A stretch of DNA of 64,000 nucleotides, from positions 2,258,001-2,322,000 of the forward strand of contig NZ_CP082333.1 in NCBI RefSeq assembly GCF_019890935.1, in the 5' to 3' direction. The translations under genes were made by a program, and so were the position numbers. Below are positions 1 to 9,400 of the stretch, one piece after another. A model generated the notes under the pieces. It did no database searches, was not told where the DNA came from, and saw only the letters and a program-made list of their open reading frames with translations. Numbering within the stretch: position 1 is the stretch's first letter; the number at the start of each line of letters is the position of its first letter. The DNA is from Exiguobacterium acetylicum. Its GTDB lineage: Bacteria > Bacillota > Bacilli > Exiguobacteriales > Exiguobacteriaceae.

Positions 1-1083
1 AATCTTCGCATTGACTTGGACCTGATTAATCCCATCGACCTGGTACTCGACCGGATCTTCAACAGTGATGATGTTGCGTGACTCGTCGTTCAGCTCATTT
101 AACGCAGCATACAACGTCGATGATTTCCCGGAACCGGTCGGACCGGTGATTAAGATGATGCCGTTCGGGCGCTTCAGCATCTCTCGGAACTGTGATTCAT
201 TCCGCGAACTAAAACCGATTTTTGAAATCGAGATGTTCGAGTTCGAGCTGTCAAGAATCCGGATAACGACCTTCTCACCGTAAACAGTCGGCAAGGTCGA
301 GACACGGAAATCATATGGTAATCCGTTAAAGACATATTTAATTCGTCCATCCTGTGGCAAGCGTGACTCGGTGATATCCAGTTCACTCATAACTTTGATC
401 CGGGTCGTCAGAATGCTTTGGATCTGCTTCGGATAATTGTTCTCCGTTCGTAGTTCTCCATCAATCCGAATCCGGATCGTCATCGACGTTTCCTGCGGAT
501 CCATATGAATATCGGATGCACGCTGGGCAATCGCGTTCTCTAGAATTTGATTGACGAGCCGGATGATGGGTGCATCTTCACGCGTCACGACATCACGGGA
601 TTGATCCGACTCCATCATGTCGTCGGATTCGAGTAGCTCCCGTAACGACGAATCAATATCATAGTATTTCAGGATTGTTCGTCTGATTTCGTCACGCGTC
701 GCGATTCCGACATCAATGGATAGACCGGTTTGCATCCGCAAATCGTCAATCGCGATCAAGTCCATCGGATCCGCCATGGCGATGAATAGACGATTTCCTT
801 CCCGGTAGACCGGGACGAGCGTATGTCGCTGTGCGAGGTCTTTTGAAATCAGTTTCGTGACAGCGACGTCAACTGGATAGTTGTACAGCTGGATGATTGG
901 AATCTTCAATTGATGGTGTAGCGCCTCTAGTAATTGTTGTTCCGTCAAGTGACCAAGTCGAAGGAGTGCATCCCCGAGTTTTTCGGTCGACCGTTTGATC
1001 GTCAACGCCTCTTCGACTTGTTGCTCCGTCACGAGGCTTTCTTCGATCAACATTTCCCCTAAACGTTTTCGTTTCATTGCCAT
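1..1083 (-). CDS. pilB: Type IV pilus assembly ATPase PilB/GspE family (3' end beyond window)
   Basis: This is the cytoplasmic hexameric ATPase that powers pilin polymerisation. The first 361 codons are visible and the rest lies left of the window. Residues 1-140 read as the N-terminal T2SSE_N/MshEN-type region (starting MAMKRKRLGEMLIEE). The nucleotide-binding core follows, with a Walker A motif GPTGSGKS at about residue 312 (near positions 120-150). The start is ATG at 1083; GGAAGGA lies just upstream, inside the end of the preceding gene. It is the third gene of a VanW / small membrane protein / PilB unit and faces away from the prepilins. ComGA-type competence ATPases are related but shorter and lack this long N-terminal region, so PilB is preferred. 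Walker B cannot be seen. Confidence 0.88.
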   Translation of the reverse strand, partial: MAMKRKRLGEMLIEESLVTEQQVEEALTIKRSTEKLGDALLRLGHLTEQQLLEALHHQLKIPIIQLYNYPVDVAVTKLISKDLAQRHTLVPVYREGNRLFIAMADPMDLIAIDDLRMQTGLSIDVGIATRDEIRRTILKYYDIDSSLRELLESDDMMESDQSRDVVTREDAPIIRLVNQILENAIAQRASDIHMDPQETSMTIRIRIDGELRTENNYPKQIQSILTTRIKVMSELDITESRLPQDGRIKYVFNGLPYDFRVSTLPTVYGEKVVIRILDSSNSNISISKIGFSSRNESQFREMLKRPNGIILITGPTGSGKSSTLYAALNELNDESRNIITVEDPVEYQVDGINQVQVNAKI

Positions 1084-1091
1084 TTAACGTG

Positions 1092-1406
1092 TCATCCTTC
1101 CGCGTGCCATGTTTCTTCTTCCTCTAACACATCCGGTTTTTGATGTTTTTCATCCATTACACTCGTCACTGCTGCCGTCAACAGACACAAGACGACAATT
1201 CCGACGAGAACGAGTGGGTTCGTAATCCAGTCGAGCTGGATGCTAAAGTAGATCAACGTCACGATCAAGATCGCCGCAACGGATAAAATCGCTTTTGTCG
1301 TCACAGTCGTCACGTAAGGGATCGTCACCGCAAACATCAGACCGCAGATGATTGTCGCTAGACCGATGATGATGCCGAGTTCAATTGCTATCGTCGTCCA
1401 GTTCAT
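1092..1406 (-). CDS. Small membrane protein of the pilus operon, function unknown
   Basis: A 104-residue protein with three predicted membrane helices (about residues 5-27, 36-58 and 63-82) and a charged, acidic C-terminal tail (EEEE at about 94-98). The start has a strong GGAGG site upstream. It lies between the VanW-domain gene (16 nt gap) and the pilus ATPase (9 nt gap), so it is probably co-transcribed with both. I do not recognise the family. Its position suggests a membrane accessory of the pilus machinery, but that is inference only. Confidence 0.7.
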   Translation of the reverse strand: MNWTTIAIELGIIIGLATIICGLMFAVTIPYVTTVTTKAILSVAAILIVTLIYFSIQLDWITNPLVLVGIVVLCLLTAAVTSVMDEKHQKPDVLEEEETWHAEG

Positions 1407-1421
1407 CTTGTTTCCTCCTTC

Positions 1422-2783
1422 TTATCCGACAGGTTCTCCTGTTGTTTCACCTTCTACTGGTGAAGCAGGATCACCCGTTTCGTTACTATCAGGTGTATCA
1501 GGTGACGTCGGACTTGTCGGAGATGTTGGTGTATCTGGCGTCTCGACGCCATCTGTCTGCGGTTCATCCGTCGTTTGGTCATTATTTGTATCCGTTGAAT
1601 CATTGGAATCATTCGTATCCGTCGAATCATCGGAGTTCGTGTCATCTTCCGGTTCAGGTACGACGACTGGTGCTTGCTCTTCTTGACTACTCTTTGTCAC
1701 GATTGCTGGGATGGCTGCGTAAAAATCAAGAGACAATAACTGCTTTTTCTCCCCTTGAGCCGTCTTCGTCACGCGATAGACTTCAATCGATTTCCCTTCT
1801 TCTCCCGCTTGTGTATCGCTTGTCGTTCCTGCTGTAAGCGTTGCAGAATAACGTGTGATCGTCCGGAATGGAATCGTTTTTTCGCCTTCAAGAACGGTCG
1901 TGACCGTTTCCTTGAACGGTGTGCCTCGCAATTCAAGCGTGACATCGCTTCCGTTTTGGGTCGCAATGACACGATAGATGGATGCTTGTGTATTACGAAC
2001 AGCAAAATCTGTTTTTTCGTCAATTTTGACATCGTATCCCAATGTGATGCCGTCTGGTAATGCCGCATGCGGCATCCGTTCGACGATTTCAAATGGTGTC
2101 TTTGCGAACAGTTCGTATAACTTGCTACCGACATACGATCCTGCGACTGCATCCATACCGTACGTCTTGACATTCATCAATTGTCCCGGCTTGATTTCCA
2201 CATTCATCATTGCCGTGATCATCTGTTCTTCAGCAGCAGAACGCGTCGAGAACGAAACCGTTGAAACGACCTCCCCTGTTGGATCGACTGCAGCTTCCGA
2301 TTGAGCAGGATCAAAGTTCCCTTCCTGTAATGTTTTGCTCGTATCGATTAACCATGTCTTAAAGGCAACGAGTTGCTCATCCGAGTAACTGATTGGCTGT
2401 GTCGCTAAAAAATTCTCAAGCGCTGCCTCGTCTACTGCAACCATCAAGTCTCCACCTTTTTTCAGAGAAGCTTTTTGAACAGAATCAGCGGCGTTGATCG
2501 TCACGACTTCTGTTGGAATCGGTGTCGTCTCTTCTCCCGTTCCAGTCGTCAGCGGCGTTTTTTTTGTCCACTCCGTAATCGCTTTCTCAACTTTCGATTG
2601 TGCTTCCTTTCGATCCATGCCACTGACTGGAACCGATCCAATCCGTGCTGTCTCAGAAAACGTCGTGGGTGCCGTTGCTTTACCGGTAAAGGAAATCAAG
2701 GCAAACGATGGTACGTAAATCAGGGCTACCAGTACAAGTAGCAAAAGTGTATGTATAGCAAAACGCTTCGGATTAATCATCAT
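1422..2783 (-). CDS. VanW-like domain surface protein with low-complexity acidic tail
   Basis: A 453-residue protein anchored by one N-terminal membrane helix (about 10-34). Residues 48-70 resemble a peptidoglycan-binding type 4 segment. Residues 205-290 match the VanW pattern (SKLYELF, FEIVERMPHA, TLGYD, LELRGTPFK). Residues 290-365 look like a G5-type domain. The last 80 residues are low complexity, rich in Asp, Ser, Thr, Asn and Pro, with repeated NDS/TDT and TSP units. Proteins with VanW domains are known from Firmicute type IV pilus operons, and this one heads the ATPase operon. The likely place of action is outside the membrane, in contact with the wall. The exact role of VanW domains is unknown. 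Confidence 0.75.
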   Translation of the reverse strand: MMINPKRFAIHTLLLLVLVALIYVPSFALISFTGKATAPTTFSETARIGSVPVSGMDRKEAQSKVEKAITEWTKKTPLTTGTGEETTPIPTEVVTINAADSVQKASLKKGGDLMVAVDEAALENFLATQPISYSDEQLVAFKTWLIDTSKTLQEGNFDPAQSEAAVDPTGEVVSTVSFSTRSAAEEQMITAMMNVEIKPGQLMNVKTYGMDAVAGSYVGSKLYELFAKTPFEIVERMPHAALPDGITLGYDVKIDEKTDFAVRNTQASIYRVIATQNGSDVTLELRGTPFKETVTTVLEGEKTIPFRTITRYSATLTAGTTSDTQAGEEGKSIEVYRVTKTAQGEKKQLLSLDFYAAIPAIVTKSSQEEQAPVVVPEPEDDTNSDDSTDTNDSNDSTDTNNDQTTDEPQTDGVETPDTPTSPTSPTSPDTPDSNETGDPASPVEGETTGEPVG

Positions 2784-2973
2784 CTGTTTCCTTTCTGTAT
2801 GAATTTAATCATTTCAGGTGCCTAGTATTTCCATTATAATGAATATTATGATGAAACATAAGTCCTATCCTGACAAATCCTTTCATGATCTGTGAATAGG
2901 TGCTGTTTTTGATTTTCTAGAAAAATCAATTAGGATCTTTCATCCTCATCTATCATGAAGTAGAGGTGAATCC

Positions 2974-3501
2974 ATGCAACGCGAGCAAGGCGGTTTTTCG
3001 CTAATCGAAGTATTAGTCAGTATTACGATCTTATCTATCATATCGGTCTCTCTGATCAGCATTTTTTCTCAGTCACTAGCTGCCTCACGCGACAGTACGG
3101 AGTTGACGTTTGCGAATTATTTGGCCAAAAACGCAACCTCTTATATCAAGCGGGAAGCTTTAGAAGCGACAAGTGACGAACCCTTCTCCTTCAGTTCTTT
3201 ATCAAAACAGGCAGACAAAGCGACTTATCTGAATGGAAAATATGTCATTCCAGAGCCTACGTCTCCTTCTTGTGAACTATCGGCTATTTGCTCATCAATC
3301 TTTACTAATCCTGAAATCAATAATATTGCCTTTGAAGTCAAATACAGTGTGACTCCTCGGAAACTCGAAGGAGTCGTTAATCCGAATCTTCTTGACCTCC
3401 ATGTATTCGTCTACATAGAAGGAACTACTGAACCGATTACATCATTGAAAGGATCGATTACGAATGCGACGCTCAATCAAAGTTTTCCGACAACAAAATG
3501 A
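2974..3501 (+). CDS. Minor type IV prepilin (PilV/GspI-like)
   Basis: A 175-residue prepilin. The class III signal is clear: a short charged leader MQREQGG, then FSLIEVLVSITIL with Glu at +5 of the mature protein, and a long hydrophobic helix to about residue 30. Prepilin peptidase should cut after the Gly preceding Phe. The rest is a soluble domain with two Cys close together (about residues 94 and 101). The start follows AGAGGTG. The gene leads a plus-strand operon of three pilin-like genes and overlaps the next one by 38 nt, which points to translational coupling. It is probably a minor pilin that primes the pilus; the exact subfamily is uncertain. Confidence 0.82.
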   Translation: MQREQGGFSLIEVLVSITILSIISVSLISIFSQSLAASRDSTELTFANYLAKNATSYIKREALEATSDEPFSFSSLSKQADKATYLNGKYVIPEPTSPSCELSAICSSIFTNPEINNIAFEVKYSVTPRKLEGVVNPNLLDLHVFVYIEGTTEPITSLKGSITNATLNQSFPTTK

Positions 3502-4084
3502 CGGCTTCTCGCTCGTCGAACTACTCGTCGCCATCGTTATCGCCTCGATTTTCAGTGCTGTGATCCTGACTGTGTTCATCTCTGGTACGAAAAGCTTTCG
3601 GGCAACAGGAATCATCAGTGAACTGCGTAGTGAAGCTGATAGCCGCGTCGGTATCATATTAAATGAAATCGGTGGATTTGATGCAATCCGGATCGATGAA
3701 GCAAAACAGCTATCGTTTTATAAAAGAACACTCCCTGTTTTGAATGCCGACACTGGGTTACTTGAGCGTGCCAGTGGATTTGAACCTTTTAACGCAACAG
3801 AAGAAGCATCTTCTTCAGAGAAGGAAGTGACACCCGTTCGTTATACGTTCGCAGAACAAACTTTAGACAGCACCGAACTAACATACGAATCGACACCACA
3901 GTCGATCGACGACCAAACGGAATTACTTCAAACGTTCAAGTTATCGAGTCCCGAGTATCAAACCATTACATCAGGAACATATCCGGGGCGCTATGTCATT
4001 CACGGTATTTTAACGATTACAACTACAATTCAATCGACAGATCAAGAAGAAGTCCAGACCTTCACGAGTACGATTGGATTTTAA
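3464..4084 (+). CDS. Minor type IV prepilin (PilW/GspJ-like)
   Basis: A 206-residue prepilin with a class III signal NDGFSLVELLVAIVIA near residues 12-26 (Glu at +5 after cleavage following Gly), then a roughly 20-residue hydrophobic helix. The C-terminal domain has no Cys. The start ATG lies inside the preceding prepilin gene with GAAAGGA 11 nt upstream, so the two genes overlap by 38 nt and are probably coupled. Order and size fit the second minor pilin of a PilV-PilW-PilX type set. Confidence 0.82.
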   Translation: MRRSIKVFRQQNDGFSLVELLVAIVIASIFSAVILTVFISGTKSFRATGIISELRSEADSRVGIILNEIGGFDAIRIDEAKQLSFYKRTLPVLNADTGLLERASGFEPFNATEEASSSEKEVTPVRYTFAEQTLDSTELTYESTPQSIDDQTELLQTFKLSSPEYQTITSGTYPGRYVIHGILTITTTIQSTDQEEVQTFTSTIGF

Positions 4085-4102
4085 CTCAGAAAGGAACACG
4101 GT

Positions 4103-5674
4103 ATGCGTAAATCCGAACAAGGCTATACATTACTTTTCGTTCTTGTGACTTTAACCGTCCTGTCTGTCCTCGCTGTTGCGACGATTGGCATCAGTTTACA
4201 GTCAACTCGCCTAACCGAAATCCGCGAGACGGATATCGATGTCGAGACGACGACACAAAATGATCTTGATTTAGCAGTCGCTGCTTTGCAAAAAATAGTC
4301 TCCAAGACAACAGGAGACTCGCCAACAACTTCATCTCAGGAAATTTTCGAGAATCTCAACAGTACCGTCATCTTACCGCTAAAAACGATTGTGCCGAATG
4401 TTACGGTCACACCCAACGAAACGGCCTCCAATGCCCGTGTGACAGTACTTGACTTGACAGCAGTCGTCACGAAACAAAAAGGTGATCAACCATCCATCAA
4501 AAAAAGTTATCGCCAGCGTGTTTATCTGTCCGCAATTCCTAGTTTTTTATACTATACGTTGGGTTCAGATGATGGAGTTATTTTAAATGGCGCTCCTATG
4601 ATTAAAGGCAATATCTTCTCTCGTGATGCGCTACAAGCGACCGCGACACCTAGCTTTACATATAATGGTGATAAAGGAACCTACACGAATACAAGAGCGC
4701 TTCCTTACATCGCGGGTCAAGTACGTATCTTTCAAGAAAAAAATCAACCGTTATTGAGTTGCGATGATTATCCGATATGTGATAAGACTATTTTTGATCC
4801 GCAAGGTGATACAGAACTCGTAGCAACAAAAGAAGCACTTGTTCCATTTGACTTCGACTATGCATTCAATAGTTTCTTAGGGATAGATACTAATACATCG
4901 GTAACTAATACTAGTCGAATTTTAGAAGAATTATCTAAAAAAGGACTTTCTACTAAGCAAATTCTTACTCCATTTTTAGATGAATTATCAAATGATACAC
5001 AAATCCTTTCTGCACCAGCAGGAGAAATCGCCTTAACAGAAGACATCATTCAAGAGACACCTAACCCCTTAATTATTAATGGGGACTTGAAAATCTTCTC
5101 ACTAGACCCTTCGACTCCAATCAAGATCAAGCGTCCAATAGTTGTTTTAGGAAAATTGACCATTACAGGAAACGTTCAATTTGCTACAACTATTTTCACG
5201 ACCAAAAATAGCCTTTTGGATAACGCTAATATTCAAAATGACGGTAATAATTCATCAAAGCAAAATACATTAATTCTGCTCAGTAAAGGAGATATCTTAA
5301 TTAATCGAGTCAACAAATTCTCAAGTCCACAAACAAATGAACCTGATTTAAATGCGTTTCTATATAGTGATTCCGGAGAAAAAAATACCATTTATTCTGT
5401 AGGATCAACAATGAATGTTCGAGGTGGTATCTTCACGAGGGGGGAACTAGAAGTCAATGCTTATCGTGGGAAATTAGATTTAGAAGAAAAGGATTTCCCT
5501 GCAAACGTGACTGAGCTCGAAAAACTGATGCTCATTAATAAATCATCTGATTTTGAAGATTCTCGTTTGCGTATGGAATATGATGCGACGTTATTGAAAA
5601 ATCCAACAGCATTACTTCCACTTAATCGAGCAGTCCAATTGTACGTTGAAACACCCAAGCGCGTTCAACCTTAA
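4103..5674 (+). CDS. PilX-like pilus-associated protein with beta-helix-like C-terminal half
   Basis: A 523-residue protein. Its N terminus (EQGYTLLFVLVTLTVLSVLAV, residues 5-25) resembles the PilX N-terminal helix; it has no canonical Gly-Phe prepilin site and lacks Glu at +5. Residues 320-470 hold repeated short beta segments (LIINGDLKI, IVVLGKLTITGNV, NTLILLSKGDILI, TMNVRGGIFTRGELEV), like a right-handed beta helix or bactofilin-type fold. AAAGGA precedes the start. It is the last gene of the prepilin operon and ends at a strong bidirectional terminator. Positions 4850-5620 look clearly richer in A+T than the flanking housekeeping genes. The pilus link rests on position and the N-terminal helix. 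Confidence 0.75.
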   Translation: MRKSEQGYTLLFVLVTLTVLSVLAVATIGISLQSTRLTEIRETDIDVETTTQNDLDLAVAALQKIVSKTTGDSPTTSSQEIFENLNSTVILPLKTIVPNVTVTPNETASNARVTVLDLTAVVTKQKGDQPSIKKSYRQRVYLSAIPSFLYYTLGSDDGVILNGAPMIKGNIFSRDALQATATPSFTYNGDKGTYTNTRALPYIAGQVRIFQEKNQPLLSCDDYPICDKTIFDPQGDTELVATKEALVPFDFDYAFNSFLGIDTNTSVTNTSRILEELSKKGLSTKQILTPFLDELSNDTQILSAPAGEIALTEDIIQETPNPLIINGDLKIFSLDPSTPIKIKRPIVVLGKLTITGNVQFATTIFTTKNSLLDNANIQNDGNNSSKQNTLILLSKGDILINRVNKFSSPQTNEPDLNAFLYSDSGEKNTIYSVGSTMNVRGGIFTRGELEVNAYRGKLDLEEKDFPANVTELEKLMLINKSSDFEDSRLRMEYDATLLKNPTALLPLNRAVQLYVETPKRVQP

Positions 5675-5682
5675 GAAACATC

Positions 5683-5719
5683 AAAAAGAGTCATTCGCTG
5701 ACGACGAATGACTCTTTTT
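5683..5719. terminator. Bidirectional intrinsic terminator
   Basis: A perfect 15-bp stem (5683-5697 with 5705-5719) with a 7-nt loop. The ends are AAAAA on one side and TTTTT on the other, so it can end both the prepilin operon and the converging ankyrin/DUF5057 unit. Confidence 0.92.
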
Positions 5720-5721
5720 GA

Positions 5722-6408
5722 TTAGAATTTTGTTGCTCGGTATTGCTTGGCGAGCTTTTTCACCTTTTTACTTTCTACCGTTGCACCGCTCTGTTGCAAC
5801 ACCCTATATAAATCTTTTCGGTTTTGTTTGACCGTTTCATAGACCGGTTGCTCTTTTCCGCGATTCGGATTCGCTCCTGCTTGTAACAACAGTTCGATTG
5901 CCGCTTCATTTTGATCTAGCGTCGCATAAAAGAGTGGCGTATGACCGAAGTCATCAATTTGGTTGAGTTCCTTTTTAGATGCTTTTTTTACCAGAAGAGC
6001 ATAAACATCAATCGATCGATTCACACTCGTCGCGACATGAAGGACCGACCGACCTTCTGAATTCAATTGACTGATTTTCGCGCCTTTCGTTAACCATTCA
6101 GAGACCGTGCTCAGTGGTGCGAATTGCGCTGCATAAAACCAGTTTGGCTTATTTTCAACAGTTTGTTCATCAAGAAGAAGTTTTGCTTTGTCAAAAGCGA
6201 GTGTTTCTTGGAAGCGACGGATGTAACGATTTTTCTCCTTTGTCGATAAAGAGGTATTTTTTAGCGCATCAGCGAGTCGTTCTGGCTTTTCTGAACGTAA
6301 TCCTTTCTCGAGTGCTGCTTGTTGATTTAATTTTGTGACATACACCGCCCCCCCGATTCCAATGATGATTAAAATCAAGAGGACAGCAACGATTTTTTTT
6401 CGTTTCAT
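5722..6408 (-). CDS. Membrane-anchored ankyrin-repeat protein
   Basis: A 228-residue protein with one N-terminal membrane helix (about 5-22) and a basic MKRKK start. The C-terminal half holds ankyrin-type repeats (EGRSVLHVA, FGHTPLFYATLDQNEAAIELLLQAGANPN, QPVYETVKQNRKDLYRVL). The start chosen is ATG at 6408, with GTGGAG nine nt upstream, rather than the GTG 15 nt earlier. It lies 18 nt downstream of the giant exported-protein gene and is probably co-transcribed with it. Ankyrin repeats bind proteins, so it may hold a partner at the membrane; the partner is unknown. Confidence 0.72.
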   Translation of the reverse strand: MKRKKIVAVLLILIIIGIGGAVYVTKLNQQAALEKGLRSEKPERLADALKNTSLSTKEKNRYIRRFQETLAFDKAKLLLDEQTVENKPNWFYAAQFAPLSTVSEWLTKGAKISQLNSEGRSVLHVATSVNRSIDVYALLVKKASKKELNQIDDFGHTPLFYATLDQNEAAIELLLQAGANPNRGKEQPVYETVKQNRKDLYRVLQQSGATVESKKVKKLAKQYRATKF

Positions 6409-6426
6409 AGTTCGCGTCTCCACATC

Positions 6427-9400
6427 TTAATAAACATCTCCATCATATTTAGCTGGATTCGATTCTGAACTGATATTCACCTTAAATGTAGTTGTTAGTG
6501 GTGTACTTTGATTGTCTTTCATAACTTCAAGAATAGTTTTATTTTCCTTTAATGCGGTTACTTTGATACGTGCAGCTCCTGGACGAAGTGGTTGTAGCGC
6601 CTGTCCTGTTGGATCAACCCTGACATATTCCTTACCTTGGAGCACTTCCAAGCGATAGAATTTTTCCGTCGCCGTCACTGGTAACCAACGAAGCGATGGT
6701 AATTTATCATCATCCTTCATTGTCATCATCAAGTCAGCAGCTGTCAGGTTAGTTGGATTTTCACGTACTCGAATAAGAGTTTTTGCAATCGTACTAGGGA
6801 AATCGGTTAACTTGAGAATAGCTTCGACCGGTCCACTCGGCGTACCGCTTTTACCAGTAATCGTATATCCAGTCGATGTCTGATTCAATTGAATCGCATT
6901 ACTCACAGTAGAAACTGTAAATGGCAACGGATAGTTTGGATTGAATATTGCTGTCACATCTTTATTCGATCCGACCCACAGTTCAAGATTGTTTGGCGAG
7001 ACGGATAGTTCCGGCAACTTGACTTGGATCGTGTACTCTGGCGACTGAGCAAGATAAGTAGAGCTTCCGGCTGTCGCAGGTACGACCGCTTTGACTTTGA
7101 CTGTTCCTGGTGTCTTTCCTGTCAACTCTAATTTACCATTAGATATTTCGTTTACTACCGTATTTGCAGCAGGGTCAATAATCCAACGAATGGGTAACTC
7201 TTGACCTGAATACATTAAAGCTTTAGCTTCAAATGACTGAGTTTCTCCGACAAACAACTCAGTAAACATTTTAGTCACAGATAACTCTTTAAACTCGTCT
7301 TCGATAATCAATTCAGATGTAGCAGTTAATGTTTTACCGTTTGCAACTGGAAGTACTAATTTAATTCTTGTCTTTCCAACTTTCTTTGGTCGAACTACTC
7401 CTTCGTTGTCTATTGTAGCAATATTCTCATCTTCAATGGACCAATTCATAACTCCATATTTACTTCCAACCGGGTTTATTTCCGGTAGTACTCTATAAGA
7501 AGGTGTAGTAATTTTCATTTGGACCGGAGGGATCGAAACACGTGTTGCGAATCCAGGTGTTAACGCATACCCAAGCGAATTAAATGACTGTGAATTATTT
7601 GCGATCGTAGTAACTTTTTCTCTTTTTCCATTAGCAATTTCTTTATAGATATTCTTAGCTGAGGTTAGTGAATTATCTTTTTGTTCTAATATATAAGCAC
7701 CATTAGATTCCTTTGCTTTCACTATGATCGAAAAAGTAATCTTATCTTTTACAGGCTTCCACATGCCTTTATGCAAATCTGGTATTTCTTCTACGTACTC
7801 AATCGGATCTAGACTACCACTCACATTTTGACCAGAGATATTTTTATCATTCAATCCACTAATCGATACGATTTCTAAATTATCCGGGAATTTTTCACGG
7901 AAAAGAATATCTTCCATGAATACCGTATATTTGTCTGTTTTTTTACCATTATTACCAATTGCTTCATGTTGTTGTAACATGATTGGATTAATCGTGTATG
8001 TGATTTCTGCTGTTTCTCCTCTTGGAATCATTGATGGATTGATGGAACGTGTCAGCGCAAATGGCTCCGATGCTGAAGGACTGACGACTTTAACTGTTCT
8101 TGTTTCTACTGTCTTCGCTCCACGTTGATCCTCTGCTTCAATCCGAATAGTGACATTAGATTTTCCAAGTAATTTTTGATTAAACGTTTGACTGACCAAT
8201 GAGTTATTTTGAATTTTATTATTTTCGTACACTTGTACTCCGTCAATAAATATACGTGTTTTTAGTTCACGATCACGCAAATCATAATCGTTGATTTGGT
8301 AAGAAATTGTTAAAGGTTCACTTTCTAAATATGAAGTTTGATCAAGAGGTAAGATATTTTTTAATAACGGTTTATGATTCGCTCCGATGAAGGCACGATA
8401 CATAGTATTCGTAAATAGATTACGCTCCCCTACATCAGGAAAAGAAGAAGTGTGTCCAGCACCTGAATACGTGATATTTCCTTTAGTGTACATGTAGTAG
8501 TGGTTTCGAGCGTCACCAACCGTCCTACCACTATCCGTACTTGTTTGAGTTTCTTTAATGTTATACCACGGTATTAAATCTGGTTGTTCTAAATCGAGAG
8601 CAAAGTACTGATTATGCGTTTGAGCAATTGAAATCTCCTTGTCTAGAGAAAAAGGATATGCAGTCATTTGTCCTTCATTTTGACGAATCGCCTTTTTAGA
8701 TGGTTTAGTTGCACCATATCCCATGTTTGTATAGTAGGTTTGACCTGATGCTGCAGCATAATCTGATTCCCAACGTGTTGGCGCAGCTTTTACATTTGAT
8801 CTAAAGATGGTATCGTGAGTCAACATCAATCCCTGTCCAGTACTCGTGAACGACTTAATCTTATCGAAAGCTAGCACATCAAGGTTAGCAGTACCATACG
8901 TATCTTGGAATCCAAAGATCAACATATCATATGAAGAATTTAAATCTTTGGAATTCGCTTCGCTTAAAAATTTAGACGACTCTATAACATCTAATTTGAA
9001 GTTATAAAAATCAGCTTTACTCAAATTCTCTCCTGTTAAGTCTTTCAAAAGAGAACCAGTTCCCTTCGTTCCAAGAACTTGAAGTACTTTTGCTTCAGCT
9101 AACTGGTCTTTCATTAAAAAACTCCCCGTTTTATAATCCGTCTTACCGTCCTTGGTAATTCGAAGCATCCATTGACGTGGTCCAGTATAACTTGGAACAT
9201 CAAATGTATAGGTAAGTTTCCCGTTAGAAACAGCCGGTAGTTCGTCTTCTTTTTCTGATTCATCAAACTGATCGTTGCTGTCAAAATCGATATAAAGTGC
9301 TACAGTCGCACCTGTTACAGGTTGATCAAGGACATAACTAAATTCAATCGGTCGATTCGGTACAGCAATCGAACTAACTGTCGACAATGTATTACCATCT

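Noticed and set aside
1385-1837. 150-codon plus-strand frame opposite the VanW protein tail
   Set aside because: It mirrors the repetitive C-terminal tail on the other strand and has no ribosome site.
2836-2849. Palindrome ATAAT-GAAT-ATTAT between the divergent VanW and prepilin genes
   Set aside because: A Fur/PerR-like look, but half-site spacing is wrong for a Per box and A+T-rich palindromes arise easily here. No promoter could be fixed on either side.
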